Of a DNA stretch of 64,000 nucleotides, positions 24,734 through 34,290 are shown one piece after another. The translations under genes were made by a program, and so were the position numbers. Every line of letters begins with the position of its first letter. The stretch's first letter is position 1. The stretch is taken from NCBI RefSeq assembly GCF_902686445.1, contig NC_062232.1:32074954-32138953 (forward strand), given 5' to 3'. Source of the stretch: Sciurus carolinensis. Taxonomy: Eukaryota > Chordata > Mammalia > Rodentia > Sciuridae. The notes under the pieces were generated by a model. It worked only from the letters and a program-made list of their open reading frames with translations, did no database searches and was not told where the DNA came from.

Positions 24734-26599
24734 AATTTCATGTGTGACCTGTTATGGGAAGCTTTTCCACTGACATGTTTAGTAAGCCCAGTTTGTTATA
24801 TGCATGTATGGATAGGACTCAATGAAGCTTACTAATTTTATAATTTTATAATTTTTAAAAAGAAGTGAGAGGGTGCAGGCTGAATTACCAGATGGGGACT
24901 CAAGACAGGGACTTCTCATACTAGTCATAGTGATCTGAGGACTGTGCCCACCCATGCACACACATGCAACCACATGACTGCCAAACTTCTGGAGAACAGT
25001 TATGTGGTGCTAAAGAGGGTGAGAGGAGGGGGCCTCATCTGCTTATTTTGTATCTTGGATCTTGAGGACATTTTTTTGTGCCTTTTGTTTGTTGGATCCC
25101 CAAGCAGCATGAGTTATTTCATGCATCTTAGAAACTGAACTGGCTTTTGAGGTCCAGTATAGCTCATCTATGGTGGCTTTTAGGGGACAGGAGAAGCAAG
25201 ATATCATATTGCACATGGATAATGATACATGATGTCATCTTTGGATCCAGAAAAGAGACCTTTGGGGGGAAGTGGGATGTGAATTGTTTACTTGGTTAGA
25301 GGAAAGAGATTTTCCCCCTTTCTGGAAGGGATAACAAAGGAAACCCTGGTTAACAGGAATGAGAAAGGAAAGGAAAGGAAGTGCTCTTGGCCCTAGTATA
25401 GGGGTATAGGTAGAACCTATAGTTAAAGGGCAACAGGAACATTTGGGCATCATTATGCCTGTTTGATTGCAAGTCATTCAAGGACAGGGATCCACCATTT
25501 TGAGGGAGAGAGCTCTGCTGTGTGACCTGATACAGTGGCATCGTGGCCATGATGTTGCATTGGAAACAGTCATGTGATATGATGAGAGACTATATCCAAA
25601 GAGGAAGAGAAAGAGAAGGGCAAAGTAATCATGGTGATGAAATAACCAGATAGGTTGTATTCAAAATAGGACTTCTAGTAATGTCTAGTTTGCACAGAGA
25701 GAACACTGCTTTATGTCTATCTAGCAGCATTGCCATTGAGACGGTCAAGGCCCTTGGATTGCATTAGCTGTTTGTTATTGCTTCATCAGACTTCAGAAAG
25801 CTCTGGTTCCACACTAACCTATAAATACACAAAAGCCAAATCTGTGATTGGTATGGTGAAAGAAGGTTTTCTGTTTCATGAGCTGTTTTGAAGAGAGTGT
25901 AACAAACTCAAGTGACTCTTCCATGCAGCCCTTTAATAGAAAAGGACTCGCAACTGAAGGAGGATCTTTAGTACTTTTCTTCCCTATTCATATTCCCTTC
26001 TCCTCCACTCCCCAACTCTAAACACCTTTAAGAAAAGCACCTAAAAATATAACATAAAAGCAGCCAGGAAGAAAAGTCAGTTTTGAATGCTCTTTGTTAA
26101 AACCGTCAGCATTAAGTGAACCAAGGCCTTTTGGAAAGAACTCTTGCTTGCTCAAGTGTCTGAGGATTTTTCTCTGGACCATTTCTTTGGAAATTTCCTC
26201 AACATAGCTCTGGTGTATCTTCCTTCTCTTACCTGACTGCAACTCTTCCTGATCCTTATTTTGTTGTGGGAACTAGTGGATTCATTTTCCAAATTCTAGT
26301 AGTTTGGATTAGTATCTGCATAAATGGGCTAATATGAATTTCATAAAAGACAGAACTCACAGAATCACAGAACTCAAGGCCTAAAATTTCAGAAGACCAT
26401 GTCTATCACAATTTCTTCTGAAGCTCCCACTTATACAAACTATGTCCCTCAATTGCATAGTCACCAGCTAGAGAAGGGACAAAGAATCTTTTGGAAATGC
26501 AAATCTAGTAGTGGGCAACACAGAATGGGTCCTCAATGTTTGATTGACTGGATGTACTATTATCTGAGAGCTTTTTGGACTTAAAATCTTGAAAATGAA
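24734..26599. other. anonymous sequence
   Basis: Nearly 1.9 kb with no recognised gene or repeat. Openings of up to 80 codons look random. Confidence 0.45.
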
Positions 26600-27290
26600 A
26601 AGGTACATTGCTGGTGGGACTGAAAATTGGTGCAACCACTCTGGAAAGCAGTATGGAGATTCCTCAGAAAGCTTGGAATGGAACCACCATTTGAACCAGT
26701 TATCCCATTCCTCTGTACATACCCAAAGGACTTAAAATCAGCATACTACAGAGATACAGCCACATCAATGTTCATAGCTGCTCAATTCACAATAGCTAAA
26801 CTATGGAATCAACTTAGGTGCCCTTCAACAGAAATGGATAAAGAAAATGTGGTACATATACACAGTGGAGTATTACTCAGCCATAAAGAAAAATGAAATT
26901 AGGGCATGTGTTGGTAAATGAATGGAACTGGAGACTATCATGCCAATTAGTGAAATAAGCCAATCCCCCCAAACCAAAGGCTGAATGTTCTCTCTGATAA
27001 GCAGATGCTAACTCACAATTAGCCAGGGGTGGGGGCGGTTAGGGAAGAATAGAAGTTCATTGGATTAGACCAAAGTGAATGAAGGGAAGGGAGGGGGGAT
27101 GGGAATGGGTATGACAGTAGAATAAATTGGACATAACTTTCCTGTTTTCATATATGAATACACAACCAGTGAAATTCCACATCATGTACAACCACAAGAA
27201 TGGGAAGTCATCTTCCATGTGTGTATGATATGTCAAAATACACTTTACTGCCATGTATATCTAAAAAGAATAAATAAAAAATAAAAAACA
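26600..27290 (+). mobile_element. L1 ORF2 C-terminus and 3' UTR, plus strand
   Basis: A comparatively young L1 3' end. The frame from 26627 reads L1 ORF2 C-terminal residues such as [20 protein letters not shown], then is lost by a frameshift near 26830-26850. It continues with 'ggtaaatgaatggaactgga', the G-rich 3' UTR ('ccaggggtgggggcgg'), 'catgtacaaccacaagaatg' and an A-rich tail at about 27268-27300. 5'-truncated and non-functional. Confidence 0.92.
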
Positions 27291-27624
27291 AATAAATAAT
27301 TAAAGCTACTATTAAAAAATTTTGCAAACTGCCTGGTTGTTACAATACTGTAGAAGATAATTCAATAAAGGGTTTCACTGATTTGTTGATAGACTACCAC
27401 TTGCTTGTGCTTTCAGCCTCATGCTGGAGCTGGCTCATACTGGCTCTTAAGGGCCATTTGTTAAATTTTTGAAAGAAACCTGAAATTGGCAATGATGGGA
27501 GTATCTACATTATAAAAATTAGCAAATGACACAAATCAGGTCTTTTTTTTTCCTTCAGGGAGCCGGTAAACATTTACAGGCATACCACTGGCTTGACTTC
27601 ATTCATGGAAACTTCTGACTAATG

Positions 27625-28090
27625 AAAAGCTACAGGAACAACATGGATGAATCGGAAGACATTATTCTGAGAGAGACCAGGAGCAAACTATCCCATACTG
27701 TGGGATCCCTTTCATATAAAGTTCTAGAACTGCCAAAAGAAATTGGAGAAAATAGAATCAAGGTAGGGTTACCTCTAAAGGAGGAATTTACTGTGAAGGA
27801 GCATGAAGAATTCTTTGGGGTGATGGAAATATTTTTAAATCTTGATATAAGTATGGGTTACATAGGTATATGTATTTGTTAAAACTCACCTAATTGTACA
27901 TTCTTTTTTAAGTTTATAACTGTATTTTATTTGCTTATTTTTTATGTTGGTGCTCAGGATCAAACCCAGTGCCTCACACATGCTAGGCAAGAGCTCTACC
28001 ACTGAGCCACAACCACAGCCCCTTAAAACTCACCTAATTGAGTACTGAAGATCATTTCAGTTTATTGCATACAAATTTCATCTAAAAAGA
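27625..28090 (+). mobile_element. L1M 3' end, plus strand, split by an ID element
   Basis: Old L1 3' end with 'ttaaaactcacctaattg' followed after the insertion by 'gtactgaagatcatttcag' and 'ttattgcatacaaatttc', matching L1M termini. The ID SINE at 27897-28022 interrupts it. An 86-codon opening (27622-27882) lies within it and is not a gene. Confidence 0.75.
27897..28022 (-). mobile_element. ID SINE, minus strand, with 18-bp target-site duplication
   Basis: tRNA-derived ID element in antisense: 'ctcaggatcaaacccagtgc' (B-box side), 'catgctaggcaagagctcta', 'ccactgagccacaaccacag' (A-box side). The tail is T-rich on the plus strand. It is flanked by a perfect 18-bp duplication, ttaaaactcacctaattg, at 27879-27896 and 28023-28040, which fixes its limits. 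Confidence 0.96.
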
Positions 28091-28902
28091 AAAAAAAAAT
28101 ACTGCAAACAAGTATTGGACCTTACCTAGTAGATTTGTTTTAGGTAATTGTAAGAGTTAGCTATTGGAATTATTTGGGCATTCTAGGTTTGAGCAAATTA
28201 GTAAAATATTAAGGATAATATGAACCAGGCTGCTCACTATTGGAGAAAAAAGCCTGCAGGTAGGGAACCAAGAATAGAACCAACATTGTGGCAAAATAAT
28301 TTGACTGTATTACAAATGTATGAAAAAAATCTTACTAGGGGAGTGGGGGAAGGTTACATAAGTAACCTAGGAAATGATTGGATTCCATAAGAAAAGGGCA
28401 CTGCACGTAGGCATTATATCTGCAGGGGTCCAGATTAGCAATTCTGATTCTGGTACATATGCATATTGGAATCACACAATTTAGTGCATGGATGGTGGAA
28501 ACCAGATTTCTCATTGTTGGAGTGGAACACTATAGGAAAACAAAGGGAGGAACCTAGAATCACTCATGTAGTCATGCATTAGAGTTGGTGATGCCAATAT
28601 GAACTCATGTTTAGCTTAATATATATACAGATGATTACATATTGAAATATTTATAGGTATGTGTATATACACAGGTTAATGCATTAATGTTTTTTGTCCT
28701 GTCAGTTGAGAGGGGCTTGAAGCAATGATACCTCAGTAGCCAAATCCCACCTAGTGCCTAGTGTCAAGATCTTAATTTCTAATAGAATCCTTAAAAAAAT
28801 AAAAAAGGAGCAAACTGTTCATTTTAGGACTGGGACAGAGAATATAGAAGAAGAACCTGGCACTTGTAGTGCCAAAATGATAATGAAATGCTTAAAAGTA
28901 CA

Positions 28903-29026
28903 GTGAGTCAGGTGCAGTAACACACGCCTGTAATCTCAGCTACTTGGGAGACTGAGGCAGGAGAACTCAAAGTTTTAGGCCAGCCTGGGTAAGTTAGTGA
29001 GACCCTGTCTCAAAAATAAACCTTAA
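28903..29026 (+). mobile_element. B1-dID SINE, outer copy, B1 half
   Basis: B1 monomer ('cacgcctgtaatctcagcta', 'gactgaggcagga', 'gagaccctgtctcaaaaata') that stops in its A-rich linker where another SINE has inserted. Its ID half appears to resume at 29261. Confidence 0.85.
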
Positions 29027-29228
29027 GCTGGGCACCAAGGTACACTCCTGTAATCCCAGCAGTTTGGGAGGCTGAGGCAGGAGGATCATGAGTTCCAAGT
29101 CAGCCTTGGCAACTTAGTGAGGCCCTAAGCAACTTAGGAAGACCCTGTCTCTAAATAAAATACAAAATATGACTCGGGATGTGGTTCAGTCCCTGGTACC
29201 AAAATAATACTAATAATAATGAAACAAA

Positions 29229-29259
<31 letters not shown>

Positions 29260-29260
29260 A
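29027..29260 (+). mobile_element. B1-dID SINE, inner copy
   Basis: A B1-dID starting 'gctgggcaccaaggtacact', with 'cagtttgggaggctgaggca' and 'aacttagtgaggccctaagc'. Its ID unit is shortened: 'gggatgtggttcagt' runs straight into 'ccctggtacc', so the middle of the unit, including the first part of the B box, is missing. The tail is (AATA)n. Confidence 0.9.
29226..29260 (+). repeat. (AAAT)n tail repeat
   Basis: About eight or nine AAAT units forming the tail of the inner B1-dID. Confidence 0.95.
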
Positions 29261-29325
29261 ATGTACAGAAGTATAGTTCAGTGGTAGAATGTCCCTGGGT
29301 TTACTCCCTAGCATTGAAAGAAAAG
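29261..29325 (+). mobile_element. B1-dID outer copy, ID half
   Basis: 'tatagttcagtggtagaatg' and 'ccctgggtttactccctagc' are an ID unit without its own B1 half. With 28903-29026 it makes one complete dimer, implying that 29027-29260 inserted into the linker. Confidence 0.8.
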
Positions 29326-30190
29326 AAAATGCATTGATGGGAGTATGTCAGAGAGATAAGAGGGCAACTGAAAGAGCTCCCAGTAGACAAAGCTGGAAAA
29401 ATTTGAGCAACAGAGTAAGTAATATTGATTAGAATCAAAAGTATGAAATAAATATCCATGAGTCTATACTGATATAAATAAGTAATTGGGTAAATAAATA
29501 AATGGGAGGGAAGAGACAAATCAGTAGAGATGAATCCACAATGATTTATGTGGGTACTCTGCCCTCAAGGAGATGGAAAGAAATTCCCTGCTCCTTAAGT
29601 GTGGGCTGCATGTAATGACTTTCTTGCAAAGAGCACATTATGGAAAAGGGGGAAAAGAGTAACTTTCCAGTGAAGAAACCTGACAAAAGTTACCTCATCC
29701 AGGTGATCAGGTCAACACCCACAGTGATCAGTCATGTTACCCTTAATGTGAGGTGATGACAATGGCGCTTCACCTGAGGTCTTCCTTCCAAAACACATAG
29801 CCCCAGTCTAATCCTGAGAAAGGCATCAGAGAAATTCCAGTAGAGGGGCATTCTACAAATATGTAACCAGTACTCTTCAAAACTGTCAAGGTCAGGAAAG
29901 ACAAGGCAAATCTGAGAAACTGTCACAACCAAGAGGAGCCTAAGAAGACATGATGCATGATAACTAATTGTAATGAGGGGTCCTGGAACAGAAAAAGGAA
30001 ATATGAAGAAAGTATTGACTCCAATTAATAATAATGTGTCAACATTGATTCATTAACTGTAACCACACAAATGTACCACACTAATGGAAGATGTTAACAA
30101 TAGAGGAAACTGGGTGTGGGATGTATTGTCGGTAACTCAATAGCTATGATTTTTCTGTAAATCTAAAAGAGTTGTAAAAATAAAGTCTAT

Positions 30191-32170
30191 CAAAAAATCT
30201 CAAAGCTCCCAATACAGGTTGCTGACAGTCAGCAGCTCTGGGAATGCAGAGGAGCGTGAAATTGGGATAAGGGCATTGGCACCACCCGATATCTGCAGGT
30301 ATGAATGGGCAGGGCAGTCATAGGTATCCTTTGGGGGGATTTTGAAAGATCTCTGTTATGATGGTCTTCTCTTGGAGAATCTGTCCTACATACCTCAAAG
30401 GTGCTGACATTGAATGGGCTCTGATTAGAGCCTACATGGAGGCCTAGGAGGTTTGGAGTCCCACCAGACCACCAAAGCCATTCAAGGTAGAGTGTGTGCC
30501 GAGTTCTAAAAACCCAGTGGGTAGAGCAGCTTCCATGTATGTATGGGCTTATCTTTGTTTCTGGGAAATGTATGGATGCAGTCCCTCTCCCTGGGCTATT
30601 TTTTTTTTGGGGGGGGGCGCTTTGCAAGAACCTAGTTGGGATGAGCTAAGTGTGCTTTGAGGGTTTCATTGTAACTCCTCATATACCATGATCTGGCAAT
30701 TTCAGTTGATAAAATTCCCAAACTACAAAACTGACAAAACGTCTCAGCTCTGTAGATCTTTACCAGTCTGTGGTTATTTGTTAAATTTGAATATCTAAGC
30801 AAACGATGATGGTGCTGATGCCTTAGTTTCTAAGAAAATCAGGAAAGAAAAAGTGTCTGTATTTGAACTCCCCAGGTGGCCAAGAGCAAAGACTTCTCTG
30901 CTCATGACTGTCTGGTGTGTTTTGATCAAGACAACTGAGTGATTGTCCATCCATGACTCCTGGGAAGCAAGGTGATTGACCTCAGCCTGATTAGTATGCC
31001 TCAAAGCAGCCATATTAAGTATAAGGTCTACTGCATGCTCCATGGTACAGGTCACATATGCTCACCAGTCAATACATTTGAGAATGACGTATATGTCCAG
31101 ATTTCTTCAATTTCCCTTTTGAATTTAAAAATGGGGAGCCTATTGTATCATGGGCAGAAGGTGAGGTGTTGGATGGCAACATTAGTTTTGGAACATTAGT
31201 TTTGTTGGATTTCCACATTAGTTTTTGGAAAAATACTATTGAATTATGCACTGGTCCTGCATATGACCAGCATAAAACTAGAGTAATTAAGATAGAAACA
31301 AAGCATTAACAACGAACATTAGTGCCTTCTGTTTTGCCCCATAGGGAGTTCTGTCAAAACAGAGCTGGCCAAGGAGGCCTAGGGGAAAATTTTTTTCTTT
31401 CTGACTCTTCGTCTAGTCCATCATGGTAAGCAGATATCATCAATAAAACTTCATCCTTAACCGACTTTGCTCCAGGCTTTTGTATACACACAAGTAAGCC
31501 CAGAAGAGGAGTTGATAAGGGATGCCAGTCTGCACCTATTGATCTAAGATTGGGATTTACTGCTGCCTGGAAAGTTCTACCCAATTTCAGCGTCTGCAGT
31601 GTATCCAGCAGAGGGAATGATAAATACCACTGCACCATTGGGGCTGTCACTTTAGAGAGTGGCATGAATGATGATAAAAGACAAACACAAATTCCAGAAA
31701 AAACTTGGATTGGCTTTCCTGTCAGTGCTACTGAAATGGGAGATGGGAAACTATTGATAGAAAGCACCGAATGTCCCTGATGTGATGTTATATAACAATG
31801 ACTATGCTGTGCAAAGGTACCTTCACTGTCTCTGGAGAAAGAGGAATAAGTCTTCCTGCAGAGCCTGCTTTTAGAAAAGATTCTTGTATTTTCCTTCCAA
31901 GGGAAACCAAAGAAGTAAGAGAACAGAATTCGAAAAGTTTCAGAGAAAGTTTAGAACACCATCAGACACTGTAAGATTATGCATGGGAAATTCTCAGCCT
32001 TCTCTATCCTCCTCACTACTAGAAAGAGGTGACTTCACCTGGGCTTTGAGAAAGTGGCCAGGGCTCTTTTGACCATCTCATGGGTGACTTGATGACTTGC
32101 TTTCCCTGTTGCCTGAAGTAGTCAGCAATACTAAAATACCTTCAGGACAGCTAGTGGGACATGTAATAAA
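30191..32170. other. anonymous sequence, possibly an old retroelement interior
   Basis: About 2 kb with no family that I can name. Minus-strand openings of 132 (30229-30627), 86 and 137 codons (31354-31767) occur, denser than elsewhere in the window, but I see no reverse transcriptase, integrase or gag motif. Three copies of acattagtttt lie at 31183-31218. A decayed ERV/MaLR interior on the minus strand is possible but unproven. Confidence 0.35.
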
Positions 32171-32174
32171 GTCA

Positions 32175-32260
32175 AAGGTAGTGAATTAATTATTATCTGC
32201 AAAGTGTTTAGAACAGTGCCTGGAACATATTAAGTGTTCCATAAATAATGGCTATCACAC
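32175..32260 (+). mobile_element. MIR SINE 3' fragment, plus strand
   Basis: 'gtttagaacagtgcctggaa' and 'ttaagtgttccataaataat' match the 3' end of MIR. Confidence 0.75.
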
Positions 32261-32337
32261 TAAATGCTGTTGATGTCTTATCACACATCCCTTGGCCTAG
32301 CTCTGAGTTCCTGTGCATATCAACAAGTTTCCATTTT

Positions 32338-32396
32338 TTTGGTACTGGAAATTGAACCCAGGGGTGTGTAACCATGGAGCCACATCCCCAGCCCTT
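32338..32396 (-). mobile_element. B1-dID SINE host, ID half (left of an L1 insertion)
   Basis: Antisense ID unit: 'ggtactggaaattgaaccca', 'tggagccacatccccagccc', ending in the T-rich linker. The element is cut here by the L1 at 32412-33559 and resumes at 33575. An imperfect target-site pair, 32321-32337 and 33699-33715 (caacaagtttccatttt / caacacatgtccagttt), brackets the whole composite. Confidence 0.9.
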
Positions 32397-32632
32397 TTTA
32401 CTTTTTATTTTTATTTATTTTTATTTTTTTTAATTTATTTATTTTTATTGTAAACAAATGGGATACATGTTTTTTTCTCTGTACATAGAGTAAAGGCATA
32501 CCATTTGTGTAATCATAAATTTATATAGGGTAATGTTGGTTGATTCATTCTGTTATTTTTTCCCTTCCCCCCACCCCTCCCATCCCTCTTTTCCCTCTAT
32601 ACAGTCCTTTCTTCCCCCATTTTTGCCCCCCT

Positions 32633-32665
32633 CCCTAACCCTAACTCTAACCCTAAAACTAACCC
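32633..32665 (-). repeat. telomere-like TTAGGG tract in the L1 3' UTR
   Basis: The plus strand reads 'ccctaaccctaactctaacc' and then 'ctaaaactaacccc', which are exact and degenerate CCCTAA units. In the sense of the L1 this is a TTAGGG-rich stretch about 25-55 nt after the ORF2 stop, at the start of the G-rich 3' UTR. Confidence 0.85.
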
Positions 32666-32688
32666 CTCCCACGCCCCATTATGTATCA

Positions 32689-33475
32689 TCATCCACTTAT
32701 CAGCGAGATCATTCTTCCTTTGGTTTTTTGAGATTGGCTTATCTCACTTAGCATGATATTCTCCAATTTCATCCATTTGCCTGCAAATGCCATAATTTTA
32801 TCATTCTTTATGGCTGAGTAATATTTCATTGTATATATATGCCACAGTTTCTTTATCCATTCATCAACTGAAGGGCATCTAGGTTGGTTCCACAATCTGG
32901 CTATGGTGAATTGAGCAGCAATGAACATTGATGTGGCTGTATCTCTGTAGTATGCTGATTGTAAGTCCTTTGGGTATAGGCCAAGGAGTGGGATAGCTGG
33001 GTCAAATGGTGGTTCCATTCCAAGTTTTCTAAGGAGTCTCCATACTGCTTTCCAGAGTGGCTGCACTAATTTGCAACCCCACCAGCAATGTATGAGTGTA
33101 CCTTTTTCCCCACATCCTCGCCAACACCTGTTGTTGCTTGTATTCTTGATAATCGCCATTCTAATTGGGGTGAGATGGAATCTTAGGGTGGTTTTGATTT
33201 GCATTTCTCTTATTACTAGAGATGTTGAACATTTTTCCATATGTTTGTTGATTGCTTGTAGGTCTTCTTCTGTGAAGTGTCTGTTCATTTCCTTAGCCCA
33301 TTTGTCGATTGCATTGTTTGCATTCTTGGTGTAGAGTTTTTTGAGTTCTTTATAGATTCTGGAGATTAGTGCTCTATCTGAAGTATGATTGGCAAAGATT
33401 TTCTCCCACTCTGTAGGCTCTTTCTTCGCATTGCTGATAGTTTCCTTTGCTGAGAGAAAGCTTTTTAGTTTGAAT
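32689..33475 (-). pseudogene. L1 ORF2 C-terminal fragment, frame still open
   Basis: The last about 260 codons of L1 ORF2p (endonuclease/reverse transcriptase protein), without a stop until the natural-looking end at 32689. Visible family signatures are [45 protein letters not shown], the cysteine-rich [20 protein letters not shown] segment, [37 protein letters not shown] and a C-terminal [11 protein letters not shown]. The endonuclease and catalytic reverse-transcriptase domains are absent, so it is inactive. The computed 289-codon frame extends 29 codons further at its N-terminus into the inverted segment, and those residues are not L1 protein. The start codon used there is fortuitous. Confidence 0.93.
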
Positions 33476-33559
33476 GTCGGCTTAGGACCAGACTTCCTCA
33501 ACAGGACTCCCATAGCACAAGAAATAAAAGCAAGAATCAACAACTGGGATAGATTCAAA
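33476..33559 (+). mobile_element. inverted L1 5' segment (twin priming)
   Basis: In plus sense this piece reads L1 ORF2 residues ending [18 protein letters not shown], the residues that directly precede the KLKSF start of the minus-strand part. The two pieces share the short string attcaaa or ttcaaa at their ends, as expected for resolution of twin priming by microhomology. Confidence 0.92.
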
Positions 33560-33574
33560 TTTACTTTTTATTTT

Positions 33575-33698
33575 GAGACAGATCTTCCTGAGTTGTTTAG
33601 GGCCTCAGTAAGTTGCTGAGACTGGCTTCAAACTCATGATCCTCCTGCCTCCAGTCTCCTGAACTAATGGGATTACAGGAGTGCAACACCATGTCCTG
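33575..33698 (-). mobile_element. B1-dID SINE host, B1 half (right of the L1)
   Basis: Antisense B1 unit: 'gagacagatcttcctgagtt', 'aagttgctgagactggcttc', 'atgatcctcctgcct', 'gggattacaggagtgcaa'. With 32338-32396 and one copy of the duplication it reconstitutes a normal B1-dID. Confidence 0.9.
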
Positions 33699-34080
33699 CA
33701 ACACATGTCCAGTTTGAGTAGTGGGCTTCCTTGACCGCTCTTCTCAAAGGTCTCCTTCAGTACTGTGGAGCATGTATACTTCTTGGCAGGAGAGCCTAGA
33801 AATCCTGGGGATGAAGGACCCTGGGAGCAATCCTCAGCTGGCAGAAATGGGAGTTGATAGACAAGAATCCCAGCTTCCATGTTCTTGGCTGGATCAATTC
33901 TGAGACCTGTTCTATAATTTACCTCACAGGATCCCAAGTAGAATTGAGCTCCAATTGCCCATAGGGGAAGTCCATTAATTAAAGGACCCTTTTCTTATCT
34001 CACTTTCTCCATTCTCTCAATTGTGCTTCCTGGGTTTACCTCCCTATAAACTTCCTGAACCTAAATCTTTTCTCTGGGTC

Positions 34081-34290
34081 TTTTTTTTTTTTTTGTACCA
34101 GTGATTGAACCCAGTGGCACTTAACCACCAAACCACATCCCCAGCTCTTTTTATTTTTTATTTAGAGACAGGGTCTCCCTAAGTCACTAAGGGCCTTGCT
34201 AGCTTGCCCAGGCTGACCTTGAACTTGTGATCCTCCTGCCTCAGCCTCCTGAGCAGCTGGGATTATAAGCATGCACAACTGTACCTGGCT
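34081..34290 (-). mobile_element. B1-dID SINE, minus strand
   Basis: Antisense order: T tail (34081-34095), ID unit ('gattgaacccagtggcactt', 'aaccacatccccagctc'), linker, B1 unit ('agagacagggtctccctaag', 'tgatcctcctgcctcagcct', 'gattataagcatgcac'). No clear target-site duplication. Confidence 0.92.

Larger units (their letters stand above)
28140..30190 (+). mobile_element. long L1M 3' UTR, plus strand, interrupted by SINEs
   Basis: Old L1M 3' UTR. Marks include 'ttttttgtcctgtcagttga' (28690), 'cctagtgtcaagatcttaat', 'cattttaggactgggacaga' (28821), then after the SINE pair 'gagtctatactgatataaat' (29460), and the block shared with 6905-7450 ('aaaactgtcaaggtca', 'aactgtcacaaccaagagga'). It ends near 30185. 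Non-coding. Confidence 0.85.
32412..33559 (-). mobile_element. 5'-inverted young L1 inserted in a B1-dID
   Basis: Minus-strand L1 3' end with an A-rich tail (left), an AATAAA signal at about 32442, a G-rich 3' UTR and an open ORF2 C-terminus. Its 5' end (33476-33559) is inverted. A perfect 15-bp target-site duplication, tttactttttatttt, at 32397-32411 and 33560-33574 flanks the insert, and both copies lie in the linker of the host SINE. It is the best preserved L1 in the window. Confidence 0.95.

Noticed and set aside
26627..26896. 89-codon frame as a gene
   Set aside because: L1 ORF2 C-terminal fragment, frameshifted near its end.
28903..29325. CRISPR-like or tandem array
   Set aside because: The repeated units are SINE monomers (B1 and ID) with different tails. 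There is no regular spacer structure, and the DNA is mammalian.
32689..33558. 289-codon open frame as a host gene
   Set aside because: It is the C-terminus of L1 ORF2, and its first 29 codons read through the inverted L1 segment. It has no promoter or intact catalytic domains.
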